Assembly (NCBI GenBank): GCA_965212615.1 | Contig: OZ243114.1 | Span: 1,550,001 to 1,614,000, forward strand | Direction: 5' to 3' | Source of the DNA: Henriciella sp965212615 | GTDB lineage: Bacteria; Pseudomonadota; Alphaproteobacteria; Caulobacterales; Hyphomonadaceae | DNA: 64,000 nucleotides | Part shown: positions 18,550-27,583 of the stretch, piece after piece | Layout: every line of letters starts with the position of its first letter | Numbering within the stretch: the stretch's first letter is position 1 | The notes under the pieces: model-generated | Database searches by the model: none | Told to the model about the DNA's origin: nothing | What the model saw: only the letters and a program-made list of their open reading frames with translations | Made by a program: the position numbers and the translations under genes

Positions 18550-18662
18550 ATAATAAATGACTTGGCGGTTTCTCTATCCTTCTCTCCCCCCTGAGCGTCG
18601 CTAGGTTGATAATCTCACTCCAATCATCTTGGCGGCTCCCGATCGGGGGTCGTTTCTTTTTT
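18550..18662 (+). ncRNA. Candidate small RNA in argD-hisG intergenic region
   Basis: Between the promoter-like site and a T-rich tract at 18653-18662 lies about 110 nt without a credible reading frame. It contains a pyrimidine-rich, unpaired-looking stretch (TCTCTCCCCCC, about 18574-18590) that could pair with ribosome binding sites, as in several alphaproteobacterial sRNAs. A short CUCCC/GGGGG hairpin with a GATC loop precedes the T tract. CTTGGCGG occurs twice (near 18560 and 18629). I cannot name a family. Confidence 0.28.
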
Positions 18663-18854
18663 GGATTTCGTGTCGGCAAATCTTCATCGCTTGACGAGTC
18701 GCCTTGCTTGCAGCTTCGCCAATCTCGAAGCAGTCTGAGGATCCAGCAGCAAGATTCTGCGCGTGCGAGGACGATCCGGGATCGCCCCTCAGACAGCCCG
18801 ATGCGGTCACGCGTGACGCGCGTCCCCCGCCCATTGGCGCCGAAGGAATTTGGA
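18663..18854. other. Gene-free stretch between the sRNA candidate and the hisG terminator
   Basis: A 134-codon frame on the minus strand (18479-18883) runs through this stretch. Its translation is low in hydrophobic residues and rich in Arg/Ser, has no recognisable domain, and runs into the hisG terminator, so I do not call it a gene. I see nothing else here. Confidence 0.4.
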
Positions 18855-18886
18855 AAAGAAAAAAGGCGCGACCAATCGGTCACGCC
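18855..18886 (-). terminator. Rho-independent terminator of the his operon
   Basis: On the minus strand, GGCGTGACC-GATT-GGTCGCGCC forms a 9-bp stem with one mismatch, followed by six T. It lies 79 nt downstream of the hisG stop codon. Confidence 0.8.
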
Positions 18887-18964
18887 CTGAAAAGTGATTG
18901 CAGCGTTTCCTCCCAGAAACTTGCAAGCCTTGTATCGCCATAATGTCGCAGCCCGTCAAGCGAT

Positions 18965-19900
18965 TTATGACACCTTCTTAACAAATTTTTCGAACACCCC
19001 ATTTTCCGGCGCAAAGACCTGGTCCACTGTCGTAATCGCAACAGTTCCCGCGCCGCGAAGCGTTAATGCCCGGGCCGCTTCCCGGGCCGTTTCGGACCGG
19101 CACAAGGCAGCGCGCTCGCTAATCACGGTCAATCCGAGCGAGGATAGATCTGCGTCACTGACTGCATTCGACATTTCCAGCCGTGACAAGGTTTTTGCCC
19201 GTGCCGTGGCCTGAACCCCATCCAACAAGGTGCGCAGAGGGGCCAGCGAATCGTCAGACCAGCTGGCTTTCAACGAAGCCGTCAGCGCCGCCTGGCTCTG
19301 AAGAATCACCCCGTCCTGAAGAATCTTCAGATTATTGGCCTTCAGCGTTGCCCCGGTCGACGTGATATCGACAATCACCTCGGCAGAGCCTGCCGCCGGC
19401 GCCGCCTCTGTCGCCCCGGCGCTTTCGACCAGGCGGTATTCTCCGACTGAACGCTCGGCGAAGAACTGGCGGGTGAGCCGCAGATATTTGGTCGCGACCC
19501 GCATGCGCCGTCCGTGACGCTCGCGAAACAGCGCGCCTGCGGCTTCCAGATCGGCCATGGTCTCGACATCGAGCCAGGCGGCCGGCACAGCCACGATTAC
19601 ATCAGCGCCGCCAAAGCCGAGCCGGTGCAAGACATCAAAGTCTGCAGTGGCGGCCCCAGAGAGATCATGCAGCAGGTCTTCTCCGGTAATCCCGAGATGG
19701 ATCTGTCCATCGATCAGGCCGGTGGCGATTTCGCGGGCTGAAAGCAGCATCACATCGACATCGCCAAGGCCGCTGAGTTCGGCGCTATAGCCGCGCCCGC
19801 CACCCTTCTGGCGCAATTTGAAGCCGCTCTTGGCGAACCAGTCTTCGGACTTTTCCTTGAGGCGTCCCTTGGACGGAATGGCAATCGATAGACGGGTCAT
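18965..19900 (-). CDS. hisG: ATP phosphoribosyltransferase catalytic subunit
   Basis: First enzyme of histidine biosynthesis: ATP + PRPP to phosphoribosyl-ATP (311 residues). The N-terminus (IAIPSKGRLKEKS), VDVMLLSAREIATGLIDG and LGITGEDLL are standard. The PRPP-type loop is VDITSTGATLKANNL. It overlaps hisZ by 4 nt, so both subunits are made together, as expected for the HisG/HisZ hetero-octamer. It is longer than the short-form HisG usually paired with HisZ, with about 90 extra C-terminal residues, a pattern also known from other Alphaproteobacteria. Confidence 0.92.
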   Translation of the reverse strand: MTRLSIAIPSKGRLKEKSEDWFAKSGFKLRQKGGGRGYSAELSGLGDVDVMLLSAREIATGLIDGQIHLGITGEDLLHDLSGAATADFDVLHRLGFGGADVIVAVPAAWLDVETMADLEAAGALFRERHGRRMRVATKYLRLTRQFFAERSVGEYRLVESAGATEAAPAAGSAEVIVDITSTGATLKANNLKILQDGVILQSQAALTASLKASWSDDSLAPLRTLLDGVQATARAKTLSRLEMSNAVSDADLSSLGLTVISERAALCRSETAREAARALTLRGAGTVAITTVDQVFAPENGVFEKFVKKVS

Positions 19901-21024
19901 GAGCCGGCTCCTGACGGTCCGCTAAGACGGTGCGGAATGATGATGCCGCCAATGGCTGTCGCAGAGACCTCACCACCTGAGAGATCAGCCAGCAGGGTGT
20001 CATAGCGCCCACCTGCCGCGATCGGGCGCTTCAATGCTGTTTCGCTGACCTCCGACGCGATTTCAAACACGAAGCCATCATAATAGGTGAAGCGGCGGCC
20101 AAATCGCGTGGCGAATTGCGCCTCGCCGAGCAGGCCGCCATGGGCTGAAGCGGCAAGCTGCTCGGTTCGCCGGGCGAACTGGTCAAGCGTGTCACTCAAG
20201 CCGCTGAGCCCGGCCTGATCAGCGAGCCCGCGCAACGCCGCTGGCGCCTCCTGAAATGGCACTTGCACAGACAAGAGCTCGGTCAGAAGTGCATCGGCGG
20301 CTTCTGACAGGCTCGCCGCCGCCGACGATCCAGCGCTCTGGAACAGGCGCTCAACAACTTCATCAGCGGTCCGTTCACCGACCGGTTGCAGGCCGGTCAT
20401 GGCGTAAATGTCGTCGACAAAGGCAGCGACCTCGTCGCGGCCCATGCCTTTCAGGCGCTGCGACAGGCCGGTGCGCTTGTCGCTGTGCCCGTCAAGATAG
20501 GCTCGCACGCCGCCTTCTTGACGGAAAGCCCGCTTCAGACCTGCGGCAATATCGGCCGGCAATCCCAGCGCATCGACAAAGGCCGGGAAAATCGCGAGAT
20601 CCCCGAACGCGGTGGCGCCAGTCTGGACGCCCGCTGCAGCGCACGCCTCGGCCAGCGTCTCGAACAACCAGACATCCTCGTCGACCCCGCGCGTCGCGCC
20701 AAATCGCTCGAGACCGATCTGCTCGTACTCGACCGGCTCGCCAGCCAGCGACGGCAAGCGAAAGACCGGCCCGCGATAGCGCCGCACGGCTTCGGCCGAC
20801 TGACCGCCGCGCCGCGCGGCAATCTCGGCTTGTGCCACTGGCAGGGTCAGATCCGGCCGCAGTGCCCATTCGCGGCCATCAGCGTCAGCGAATGTGCAAA
20901 TGCGGCTGCGCACCACTTCGCCCGAAAGTTCGAGCGGCACTGCCGCCTCGATGATGACCGGCACCTCGACCTCGTCGCCGCCGCGCGCGGCAAGCGCGGC
21001 AACGATCAGGTCCGCACGGCTCAC
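19897..21024 (-). CDS. hisZ: ATP phosphoribosyltransferase regulatory subunit
   Basis: A HisRS paralogue (375 residues) that lacks tRNA charging activity and allosterically controls HisG. Class II synthetase motif 2 is recognisable as YRGPVFRLPS, with ALRPDLTLPVAQ before it, while the anticodon-binding domain is missing. The gene sits between hisS and hisG with 4-nt overlaps on both sides. This confirms the operon hisS-hisZ-hisG. Confidence 0.9.
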   Translation of the reverse strand: MSRADLIVAALAARGGDEVEVPVIIEAAVPLELSGEVVRSRICTFADADGREWALRPDLTLPVAQAEIAARRGGQSAEAVRRYRGPVFRLPSLAGEPVEYEQIGLERFGATRGVDEDVWLFETLAEACAAAGVQTGATAFGDLAIFPAFVDALGLPADIAAGLKRAFRQEGGVRAYLDGHSDKRTGLSQRLKGMGRDEVAAFVDDIYAMTGLQPVGERTADEVVERLFQSAGSSAAASLSEAADALLTELLSVQVPFQEAPAALRGLADQAGLSGLSDTLDQFARRTEQLAASAHGGLLGEAQFATRFGRRFTYYDGFVFEIASEVSETALKRPIAAGGRYDTLLADLSGGEVSATAIGGIIIPHRLSGPSGAGS

Positions 21025-22496
21025 TGGTCGGCCTCCACAATGGCCTGAATGCGAGCGATCATCTCGGCGCGGGGCGCTTCAAACTGCCCCGGACGTGCTT
21101 CGCGATACGCTTCATTGCTGGCAATTGCCGCCGCCTGGCGCGCGCCTTCCTTCAAGTCCTTAATCGTGACCACGCCTTTTTCGAGCTCGTCACTGCCGAC
21201 CATGATCACTGCCGGTGCCCCGCGGCGGTCCGCATATTTCATCTGTGGCCGCATGCCGGAGCTGCCCATATAGGCCTCTGCACGAATGCCAGCCCGGCGC
21301 AATTCGGTGGCGAGTTTCAGCGCTTCTGACGGATTCTCGCGATCCATATTGAGGACGACAACAGGTCCGTTCAGATCACCGATCACGCCGCTGATCGAGA
21401 ATGCCGCTGCCAGCCGGCTGACCCCAACCGAGAATCCGGTGGCGGGAATTCTCTCGCCTGTGAAGCGCGCGACGAGATCATCATATCGCCCGCCGCCCCC
21501 GACGGAGCCAATGCGAACCGAATTGCCATCTTCATCGATGGTTTCTTTGAGCAGCTCTGCTTCAAACACCGGACCGGTATAATACTCCAGACCGCGCACG
21601 ACCGAGGGATCGATGCTGACATCTGATTCCGGCGCACCAAGCGCTTCCAGCCCGCGGGCAATGGCATCGAGCTCTGCCAGCCCGGCCGCAGCCTCGTCGC
21701 CTGTGCCGACGGCCTGCCCAAGCGCCTCCAGGGTTTCACTGCGCGTTGCCCGTCCGGCTTCGGCAAAAGCCAGCACCTGTTTGACGGCGCCCGCATCGAG
21801 CCCAGCGCCTTTGGTGAAATCCCCGCTTTCATCCATGCGTCCAGCGCCGAGCAGGTCAGCCACGCCGTTGACCCCGAACTTGTCGAGCTTGTCCAGCGCC
21901 CGCAGGATGGTCAGGCGCGCCGTGTCATCGCTGGCGCCAACCGTTTCCAGCACCGCATTGAGCAGGCGGCGCGTATTCACGCGAATGGTGAACTCGCCAT
22001 CGACGGCGCCGGCTGCCCGCATGGCTTCTGCCGCCATGGCAATCATTTCCGCATCAGCATGGGCGCCCGCCGCGCCGACGGTGTCGGCATCGCATTGCAG
22101 GAATTCGCGGAACCGGCCCGGCCCGGGCTTTTCATTGCGCCAAACCGGCCCTGCGGCATAGCGCCGGAACGGTTTCGGCAAGGTCTGCCAATTCTCGGCG
22201 GCGAAACGGGCCAGCGGGGCTGTCAGATCATAGCGCAGGCTCATCCATTGCTCGTCATCGTCTTGCAGCGCGAACACGCCGGCATTCGGGCGATCATCAT
22301 CCGGCAGGAACTTGCCGAGCGCATCGGCATATTCAAACGCGCCGGTCTCCAGCCCTTCAAACCCCCAACGCCGATAGACGCCGGTAATCTTCTCGATCAT
22401 GTCCTGTTCGGCATGGATCAGGTTTTCGCGCTTGTCCGGAAAGCCGCGCGGCTGGCGCGCCAGATCGATCGGTTTCGGCTGTTTGGTCTTGCCCAT
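21021..22496 (-). CDS. hisS: Histidine--tRNA ligase
   Basis: Class II aminoacyl-tRNA synthetase (491 residues). Motif 2 is seen as RYAAGPVWRNEKPGPGR, the His-specific region as VVRGLEYYTGPVFEAEL, and motif 3 as FSVGVSRLAAA. A C-terminal anticodon-binding domain is present (VVVLNMD to TIKDLKEG). First gene of the hisS-hisZ-hisG operon; a tRNA-Gln gene lies 61 nt upstream on the same strand. Start at 22496 follows the usual MGKTKQPKPIDLARQPRG-type leader. Confidence 0.93.
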   Translation of the reverse strand: MGKTKQPKPIDLARQPRGFPDKRENLIHAEQDMIEKITGVYRRWGFEGLETGAFEYADALGKFLPDDDRPNAGVFALQDDDEQWMSLRYDLTAPLARFAAENWQTLPKPFRRYAAGPVWRNEKPGPGRFREFLQCDADTVGAAGAHADAEMIAMAAEAMRAAGAVDGEFTIRVNTRRLLNAVLETVGASDDTARLTILRALDKLDKFGVNGVADLLGAGRMDESGDFTKGAGLDAGAVKQVLAFAEAGRATRSETLEALGQAVGTGDEAAAGLAELDAIARGLEALGAPESDVSIDPSVVRGLEYYTGPVFEAELLKETIDEDGNSVRIGSVGGGGRYDDLVARFTGERIPATGFSVGVSRLAAAFSISGVIGDLNGPVVVLNMDRENPSEALKLATELRRAGIRAEAYMGSSGMRPQMKYADRRGAPAVIMVGSDELEKGVVTIKDLKEGARQAAAIASNEAYREARPGQFEAPRAEMIARIQAIVEADQ

Positions 22497-22557
22497 TTCG
22501 ATTGCCTTTTTCTCGGTCGCGGTCCGTCTAAACGAAGCCGCTGCTGGTGTGAAGCTT

Positions 22558-22631
22558 TGGATGCCGGGGCTGGGTTCGAACCAGCATTGACCAAGTCAAA
22601 TTCGGTAGTCCTATGATGAGACGACCCGGCA
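22558..22631 (-). tRNA. tRNA-Gln (anticodon TTG) with atypical D-loop
   Basis: Read on the minus strand, a 74-nt cloverleaf folds. The acceptor TGCCGGG pairs with CCCGGCA and is followed by T and an encoded CCA. The D-stem is GTCT/GGAC. The anticodon stem ACCGA/TTGGT has loop ATTTGAC, giving anticodon TTG with T33 and A37. The T-stem GCTGG/CCAGC has loop TTCGAAC. The D-loop reads CATCATA, so A14 and the near-universal G18-G19 are absent. The acceptor, anticodon and T arms are intact, so it may still be functional, or it may be a decaying copy. Confidence 0.72.
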
Positions 22632-22955
22632 AAGGTCGGATCGGTGGACACTCTGAATTCACATCAATGGAGAACGGGTTTTGATGAAAACGTGAGGCGC
22701 ACCGAGATCAATCGCACCTCGTCGGGCGCGTCAGCTATGTTTATGATGGTGATGCAGTCTTGTTTTCATGACGCCGCCCGTAACCAAAGGCGGCGCCAAG
22801 GTCAAGCCTGTTCGCGTTCGCATCGTTTCAGAGAGGCGAGCGGAAATCGATAAAATTTCACGGATAAATCAACCCTAATTTATCGCCTGAACCCTATAGT
22901 CACGGGCAAACCAGGGCGATTTTATTTGAAACGTTTTTTTACCCTACTCAGCGCC
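22632..22955. other. Gene-free stretch upstream of the diguanylate cyclase
   Basis: It contains no credible gene and must hold the promoter of the tRNA-hisS unit on one side and that of the diguanylate cyclase on the other. I see an AT-rich patch (AAATTTCACGGATAAATCAACCCTAATTTATCG) near 22851-22886 but no clear promoter match. Confidence 0.35.
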
Positions 22956-24104
22956 ATGTCTCCGAGCACCAAACTGGTTCGCGACGATGGCAGCTTCATT
23001 CTCTCGACAGAGGACATCCACCGTCGACGGATGGTGTTTGTCGCCGGATTCGGGCTGGTCATGACCATCATGTACACGGTCTTGCAGGTATTCCAGCTTG
23101 GATTTGAGTCGACCGCCCTGTTCAATATTGCCACCGGCACCGTCGGCGCCGCAATTTGCGCTCTGGGTCTGCGCTTCAGCCTGTTCAGTGAACGCCCGCA
23201 GCCCATGGTTCGGATTCTGTTGCTGGCATTCTCAGCTCTGATCTGGGGAGAGATCGCCTTTGCCGGCGGCGTTGCCGGTTATCATATCGGGATCCTGCCC
23301 GTCCTGCCGGTGATTGCCGCAATCCTGCTCAGTGCCCGCGATACGATCCTGTTCACGGCGCTTAATCTGCTGGTCGTGCTCGCCATTACAGGCCTCGCTT
23401 ATAGCGGCTCATACTTGCCAGAATTCGCGATCGATCCACGCACCGATCTGCTGATGTCATCCTTCATGATCCTGCTCGCCATTCTTGGCTGCGGCGGCGC
23501 CGCCGTGACGCTGGTCCTGCAGAGCGACAAGGTCAATCGTCAGCTGCTCGAACTGGTCGAGTATCAATCGCACCTGGCGGCGCATGACGCCTTGTCAGGC
23601 CTCGGCAATCGCATACGCCTGCAACAACGCTTCGATACCCTGCAATCGGGCGAGACGTTTGACGTCCTGCTCATCGATCTGGACGGCTTCAAGGCCGTCA
23701 ATGACACGTTCGGCCACAATGCCGGGGACTATCTGATCAAGGCCCTGTCGGAACGCCTGCGGGAGGTCACCGATGAGGAGGACCTGCTGGTGCGGCTCGG
23801 CGGCGACGAGTTCGTCATCCTGCTCGAGAATGTCGACGGCACCTTGGCCAGCATTCGCAAATATGCCGAATACCTGATCGAGATCATCAGCCGCCCGTAT
23901 CTCTGGGACAAGACGGTGCTGCGTATCTCCGCTTCGATCGGGCATGCCCGCTATCCCAATCACGGCTCGACCCCGAGCAAGGTGCTCAGCCTGGCCGACA
24001 AGGCGCTGTACCAGGCCAAGGATGCTGGCAAGCGCCAATGCATCACTTATGGCACCACGGCGGCTCCCAAGCCGGCCCGCAAAGAACAGCCGCTGCGCGC
24101 ATAG
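22956..24104 (+). CDS. Membrane-bound GGDEF diguanylate cyclase
   Basis: Makes cyclic di-GMP from two GTP. Residues 1-190 contain about six transmembrane helices, with no known sensory domain. A GGDEF domain follows: SGLGNRIRLQQRF at its start, LIDLDGFKAVNDTFGHNAGD, then the intact active site RLGGDEFVIL. The product-inhibition RxxD site five residues before GGDEF reads DEED, so feedback inhibition is probably lost. The ATG at 22956 is chosen; a TTG at 22926 would add 10 residues. It precedes the ChvI-type regulator gene by about 180 nt. Confidence 0.9.
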   Translation: MSPSTKLVRDDGSFILSTEDIHRRRMVFVAGFGLVMTIMYTVLQVFQLGFESTALFNIATGTVGAAICALGLRFSLFSERPQPMVRILLLAFSALIWGEIAFAGGVAGYHIGILPVLPVIAAILLSARDTILFTALNLLVVLAITGLAYSGSYLPEFAIDPRTDLLMSSFMILLAILGCGGAAVTLVLQSDKVNRQLLELVEYQSHLAAHDALSGLGNRIRLQQRFDTLQSGETFDVLLIDLDGFKAVNDTFGHNAGDYLIKALSERLREVTDEEDLLVRLGGDEFVILLENVDGTLASIRKYAEYLIEIISRPYLWDKTVLRISASIGHARYPNHGSTPSKVLSLADKALYQAKDAGKRQCITYGTTAAPKPARKEQPLRA

Positions 24105-24280
24105 CGCTGTAATCGAACGCAAAATTGCCGCATTCGGTGCAAATCTGCGCCTAAAATTCTCGTAACAGTGCAGAAACGACGAAGCCGGGGCTTCCGGTGG
24201 CCATCGAACCATGGTTCAACAGCCGCCGAATTATTCGCCCGTATGTCGCAGGATCGGGTTTGAAAGCAAAGGGCTGGACC

Positions 24281-24976
24281 ATGACCACACTTGCACTTGT
24301 TGATGATGACGAAAACATCGTCGCCTCACTGAAGATCTTCTTCGAGGCTGAAGGCTATAATGTCCGCACTTATCATGATGGCCTGACGGCGCTGGGCGCG
24401 CTTACTGACAGCCCACCAGATCTTGCCATCCTGGATGTGAAGATGCCGAAGATGGACGGTATGGAATTGCTCAAGCGGCTGCGCCAGACCTCCGAACTGC
24501 CGGTCATTTTCCTGACCTCGAAAGACGAAGAGATTGATGAAGTGATCGGGTTCAATATCGGCGCCGATGATTTTGTCCGCAAACCCTGCTCCAACCGCCT
24601 GCTGTCGGAACGTGTCAAAGCCGTGCTGCGCCGTTCACGATCCTCAGATAGCGGCCCGGAAGATGGCGATGTCAAACCGATTGTGCGCGGGCGCCTGACG
24701 CTTGATCCGAACCGGCATTCCTGTTCCTGGGATGGTCACCCGGTGCGCCTGACGGTGACCGAGTTCCTGATCCTGCAAGCCCTGGCCCAGCGCCCTGGCT
24801 ATGTGAAGTCGCGCGACAATCTGATGGACGCGGCCTATGATGACCAGATCTATGTCGATGACCGGACGATTGACAGCCACATCAAGCGGCTGCGCAAGAA
24901 ATTCCGCGAAAACGACAAGGAGTTCGATGCGATCGAGACCCTGTATGGGGTCGGCTATCGCTATAATGAAAGCTGA
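24281..24976 (+). CDS. chvI: Two-component response regulator, ChvI type
   Basis: OmpR/PhoB-family regulator (231 residues). The receiver domain has DDDE at the N-terminus, phospho-acceptor Asp in LAILDVKMPKMDG, and the switch Lys in DDFVRKPC. The C-terminal winged helix carries LTVTEFLILQALAQRPGYV and the final YGVGYRY. The SRDNLMDAAYDDQIYVDDRTIDSHIKR region (given in part: IYVDDRTIDSHIKRLRKKF) is characteristic of ChvI, the envelope and acid-stress regulator of Alphaproteobacteria. The cognate kinase gene chvG, normally adjacent, is missing here. The start at 24281 is set by family match. Confidence 0.86.
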   Translation: MTTLALVDDDENIVASLKIFFEAEGYNVRTYHDGLTALGALTDSPPDLAILDVKMPKMDGMELLKRLRQTSELPVIFLTSKDEEIDEVIGFNIGADDFVRKPCSNRLLSERVKAVLRRSRSSDSGPEDGDVKPIVRGRLTLDPNRHSCSWDGHPVRLTVTEFLILQALAQRPGYVKSRDNLMDAAYDDQIYVDDRTIDSHIKRLRKKFRENDKEFDAIETLYGVGYRYNES

Positions 24977-24998
24977 GTTTTAGTTTGGTGGGGACAAA

Positions 24999-25463
24999 AT
25001 GAAGACCAGAACTGCAAGTATCGCCTTGGCGATGAGCCTGACTGCGGCATGTTCGGACGGGGCGGTCGAGCCTGTTGATCCGTATGCGGATCTTGGCGAA
25101 GGCACACTCTTGGTGCGGTTCGAAGCCAACCCGAATATTGGCGAGGGGCAGTGCAATCCGAACGTGCATTATGCGCTACGCACGAGCGAAGACTATATCT
25201 TTGCCAATGTGAATTACGCGGTCGCCGATAATATTACCGGCTCGGGCATCAATCTCGCCAATCTGGAACAAAGCGGAGTCGCCCGGACCAATGCCGACCT
25301 CAACCTGTTCGAGGCCTATGACCATCCGTGTGCGGAACTACATTTACAGGTGCTCGACCTGAGCTGCAGAACCGAGGCCGAAACGGATGGCGCGCCCTGC
25401 CCGTCCCCGCGCTATGAAGGGACCGAAATGTTTGCGAGCTTTCGCGGTCTGCGCAGCGATTAA
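24999..25463 (+). CDS. Putative lipoprotein of unknown function
   Basis: A 154-residue protein with a short signal peptide and lipobox-like LTAACSD. The mature part is hydrophilic with five Cys. It lies 22 nt after the chvI stop codon on the same strand, in the place where chvG normally sits, and may be cotranscribed with it. I do not recognise the family. Confidence 0.55.
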   Translation: MKTRTASIALAMSLTAACSDGAVEPVDPYADLGEGTLLVRFEANPNIGEGQCNPNVHYALRTSEDYIFANVNYAVADNITGSGINLANLEQSGVARTNADLNLFEAYDHPCAELHLQVLDLSCRTEAETDGAPCPSPRYEGTEMFASFRGLRSD

Positions 25464-25738
25464 TTGGCCAGTTGCAACCAGGTCCGCGCCGCAGCCAGGG
25501 CCGACTTGATGTCTTCCTTGGCCAGCAGATCAGCCATTTCCTGACGGCAAATCTTGGCGTCATCACAGCCCTTGAGCACAGCCAGGTTGAACCATTTGTG
25601 CGCCGCGATCAGGTCTTGTTCGCAATCCACCCCTTCCGAATAGGCAAGGCCCACACGGTAAAGCTCTTCACCCGTCGCCGTGGCTGCTTCCAGCCCGGTC
25701 TCAGGCGCGATATCGGTTGCCATATCTGAATAAGGCAT
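25460..25738 (-). CDS. Sel1-like repeat protein (short)
   Basis: A 92-residue protein with at least one Sel1-type helical repeat: GLAYSEGVDCEQDLIAAHKW followed by FNLAVLKG. Such repeats mediate protein contacts. The start at 25738 has AGAGGAAAAGAAG directly upstream; the longer frame to 25798 has no such site. Its 3' end overlaps the convergent lipoprotein gene by 4 nt. Confidence 0.7.
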   Translation of the reverse strand: MPYSDMATDIAPETGLEAATATGEELYRVGLAYSEGVDCEQDLIAAHKWFNLAVLKGCDDAKICRQEMADLLAKEDIKSALAAARTWLQLAN

Positions 25739-26014
25739 CTTCTTTTCCTCTCTCGTTTTGAGAGGTGCTCGACCCTGGTTTTCCAGGTCCCGAGACACCC
25801 ACCATCACTGTCCCCAATTCCTCGGCGACAGAGGTGAGATTGCCGGAGAGACTCTTCTGTATGGTTAACGCTGAGCGGCCCAAACAGGCAGTTCGTTAAC
25901 AAGGCCAGGGTCGGCGGTTAAGGACTGCGCCCTTTTTGACCCATTTTGACGTGACAGGCGCGAAAAATCGCGCCCAACGCATTAGCCATAATCGCGTTCA
26001 GCGCGGATTTCGGC

Positions 26015-27583
26015 CTAGCCCGGGACCACGGCCGCGATCAGGCGTGGGCCCGGCGCAGCGATGGCGTCGGCGAGGGCGGCATCAAACGCCTCGGCCGTCG
26101 TCGCTGCGACCGCTGGCACACCCATGCTGGTCGACAATTGCACCCAATCAATGTCCGGCCCGCCAATGGACAGCATGTCCTTGGCGGTCGGTCCCGGATT
26201 GCCGGCGCCGGTGCGATACAGCTCGATATTGAGGATACGGTAGGAGTGATTGACGAATACAATCGTTGTCACATCAGCCCCTTCGCGGGCCATGCTCCAC
26301 AAAGCCTGATTGGTGTACATGCCGGCGCCATCGCCTGACAGACAGATGACTTTGCGCTGCGGCGCAGCCAGGGCAGCGCCGAGGGCCAGCGGCATGCCTT
26401 GCCCGATTGCACCGCCGGTCAGCATCATCCAGTCATGCGGCTGCGCGGTTTGAGTCGGCAGATAGGACATCAACCCGTTCGAGACACCATCATCAGAGAC
26501 CAGCGCGTTCTCGGGCATGTGCCGGGCAAGGCTTTGTCCGACGGCCTGGGCGGTGAGCTCGCCGCTCGGCGCGTCTGGCACCACTAGCGGTGAAACCGGG
26601 GCGGCATCCTCGGCGCTCATCTGGTCGGCGAGCGCAGCCAGAGTCTGCGCACTGTCGCTGCCGGCATCGCCGAGTGCGATCACGTCGCAGCCTTCGGGAA
26701 CCAGCAGGCTCGGCTTGCCCGGATAAGAGAAGAAGGCCACAGGCGCGCTGGTGCCAGCCAGGATCATCAGATCGCTGCCTTCCAGGTCAGCCATCGCGCC
26801 TTCGGCGAAATATTGCATCCGTTCCGGTGCAAACACCCCGGCCCCGCGTCGCATCTTGGCGTAGAAAGTGTCGGTGAGGACACGCACGCCAGCCGCTTTC
26901 AATCGCGCAGCGGCCTGCAAGCCTGGCTCGGACAGGGCCGTGCCATTGATGATCAGCACAGGCTTGGCCGCGTTTGCAATCGCCTCTGCCGCAGCTTCAA
27001 TCTCGGCCGCGCTCACCGCCGCGAGGCCGGGCGCCGAGACCACATCACCTTTGACGCCGCCTTCAAGCCAGGCACTGTCAGCTGGCAGCAGGAGCGAGAC
27101 CGGGCCCGGCTTCGGACCATAGCTGGCGGCGAATGCCTCACTCGCCAGCGCGCCGGTCTCCTCAACCTTGTCTGCTGATTTGAGCCAACGCGAATTTGGG
27201 CCGGCCAGGCCAGCAATGTCCGAGGTCAACGGCGCATCATATTGCAGGTGCGGGACCGCATGGTCGCCAATGACATTGATCATCGGCGTATTGGCGCGCC
27301 CAGCATTATGGATATTGGCACCCGCATTCAGATAGCCCGCGCCGAGATGCAGCAAGGTCATGGCCGGTGTCCCCGACACGCGCGCATACCCATCCGCAGC
27401 GCCGGTCGCCACCCCCTCGAACAAGCACAGGACTGAGCGGATGCGAGGCTCGCCATCAAGCGCCGTAACCAAGTGCATCTCGGAAGTGCCGGGATTGGCG
27501 AAGCAGGCGGCGACTCCATTGTCAGCAAGGGTCGCAACCAGCGCCTCTGCACCGGTGAGCGTGTCTTTTTGTGGGTCAGCCAT
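26015..27583 (-). CDS. Thiamine-pyrophosphate enzyme, acetolactate synthase large-subunit-like
   Basis: A 522-residue TPP-dependent enzyme of the IlvB/benzoylformate decarboxylase superfamily. The cofactor-activating Glu lies in LCLFEGVATGAADGYAR, and the TPP motif is GDGAGMYTNQALWSMAREG ending in VNHSYRILN. It is not the canonical acetolactate synthase: no ilvN follows, and it resembles the ~515-residue family annotated as acetolactate-synthase-like or MdlC-like decarboxylases. The next gene upstream on the same strand is a feruloyl-CoA-synthase-like ligase, 254 nt away, which hints at aromatic or 2-keto acid metabolism. Confidence 0.82.
   Translation of the reverse strand: MADPQKDTLTGAEALVATLADNGVAACFANPGTSEMHLVTALDGEPRIRSVLCLFEGVATGAADGYARVSGTPAMTLLHLGAGYLNAGANIHNAGRANTPMINVIGDHAVPHLQYDAPLTSDIAGLAGPNSRWLKSADKVEETGALASEAFAASYGPKPGPVSLLLPADSAWLEGGVKGDVVSAPGLAAVSAAEIEAAAEAIANAAKPVLIINGTALSEPGLQAAARLKAAGVRVLTDTFYAKMRRGAGVFAPERMQYFAEGAMADLEGSDLMILAGTSAPVAFFSYPGKPSLLVPEGCDVIALGDAGSDSAQTLAALADQMSAEDAAPVSPLVVPDAPSGELTAQAVGQSLARHMPENALVSDDGVSNGLMSYLPTQTAQPHDWMMLTGGAIGQGMPLALGAALAAPQRKVICLSGDGAGMYTNQALWSMAREGADVTTIVFVNHSYRILNIELYRTGAGNPGPTAKDMLSIGGPDIDWVQLSTSMGVPAVAATTAEAFDAALADAIAAPGPRLIAAVVPG

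Noticed and set aside
18479..18883. 134-codon open frame on the minus strand between argD and hisG
   Set aside because: No domain, Arg/Ser-rich, no ribosome site, and it spans the hisG terminator.
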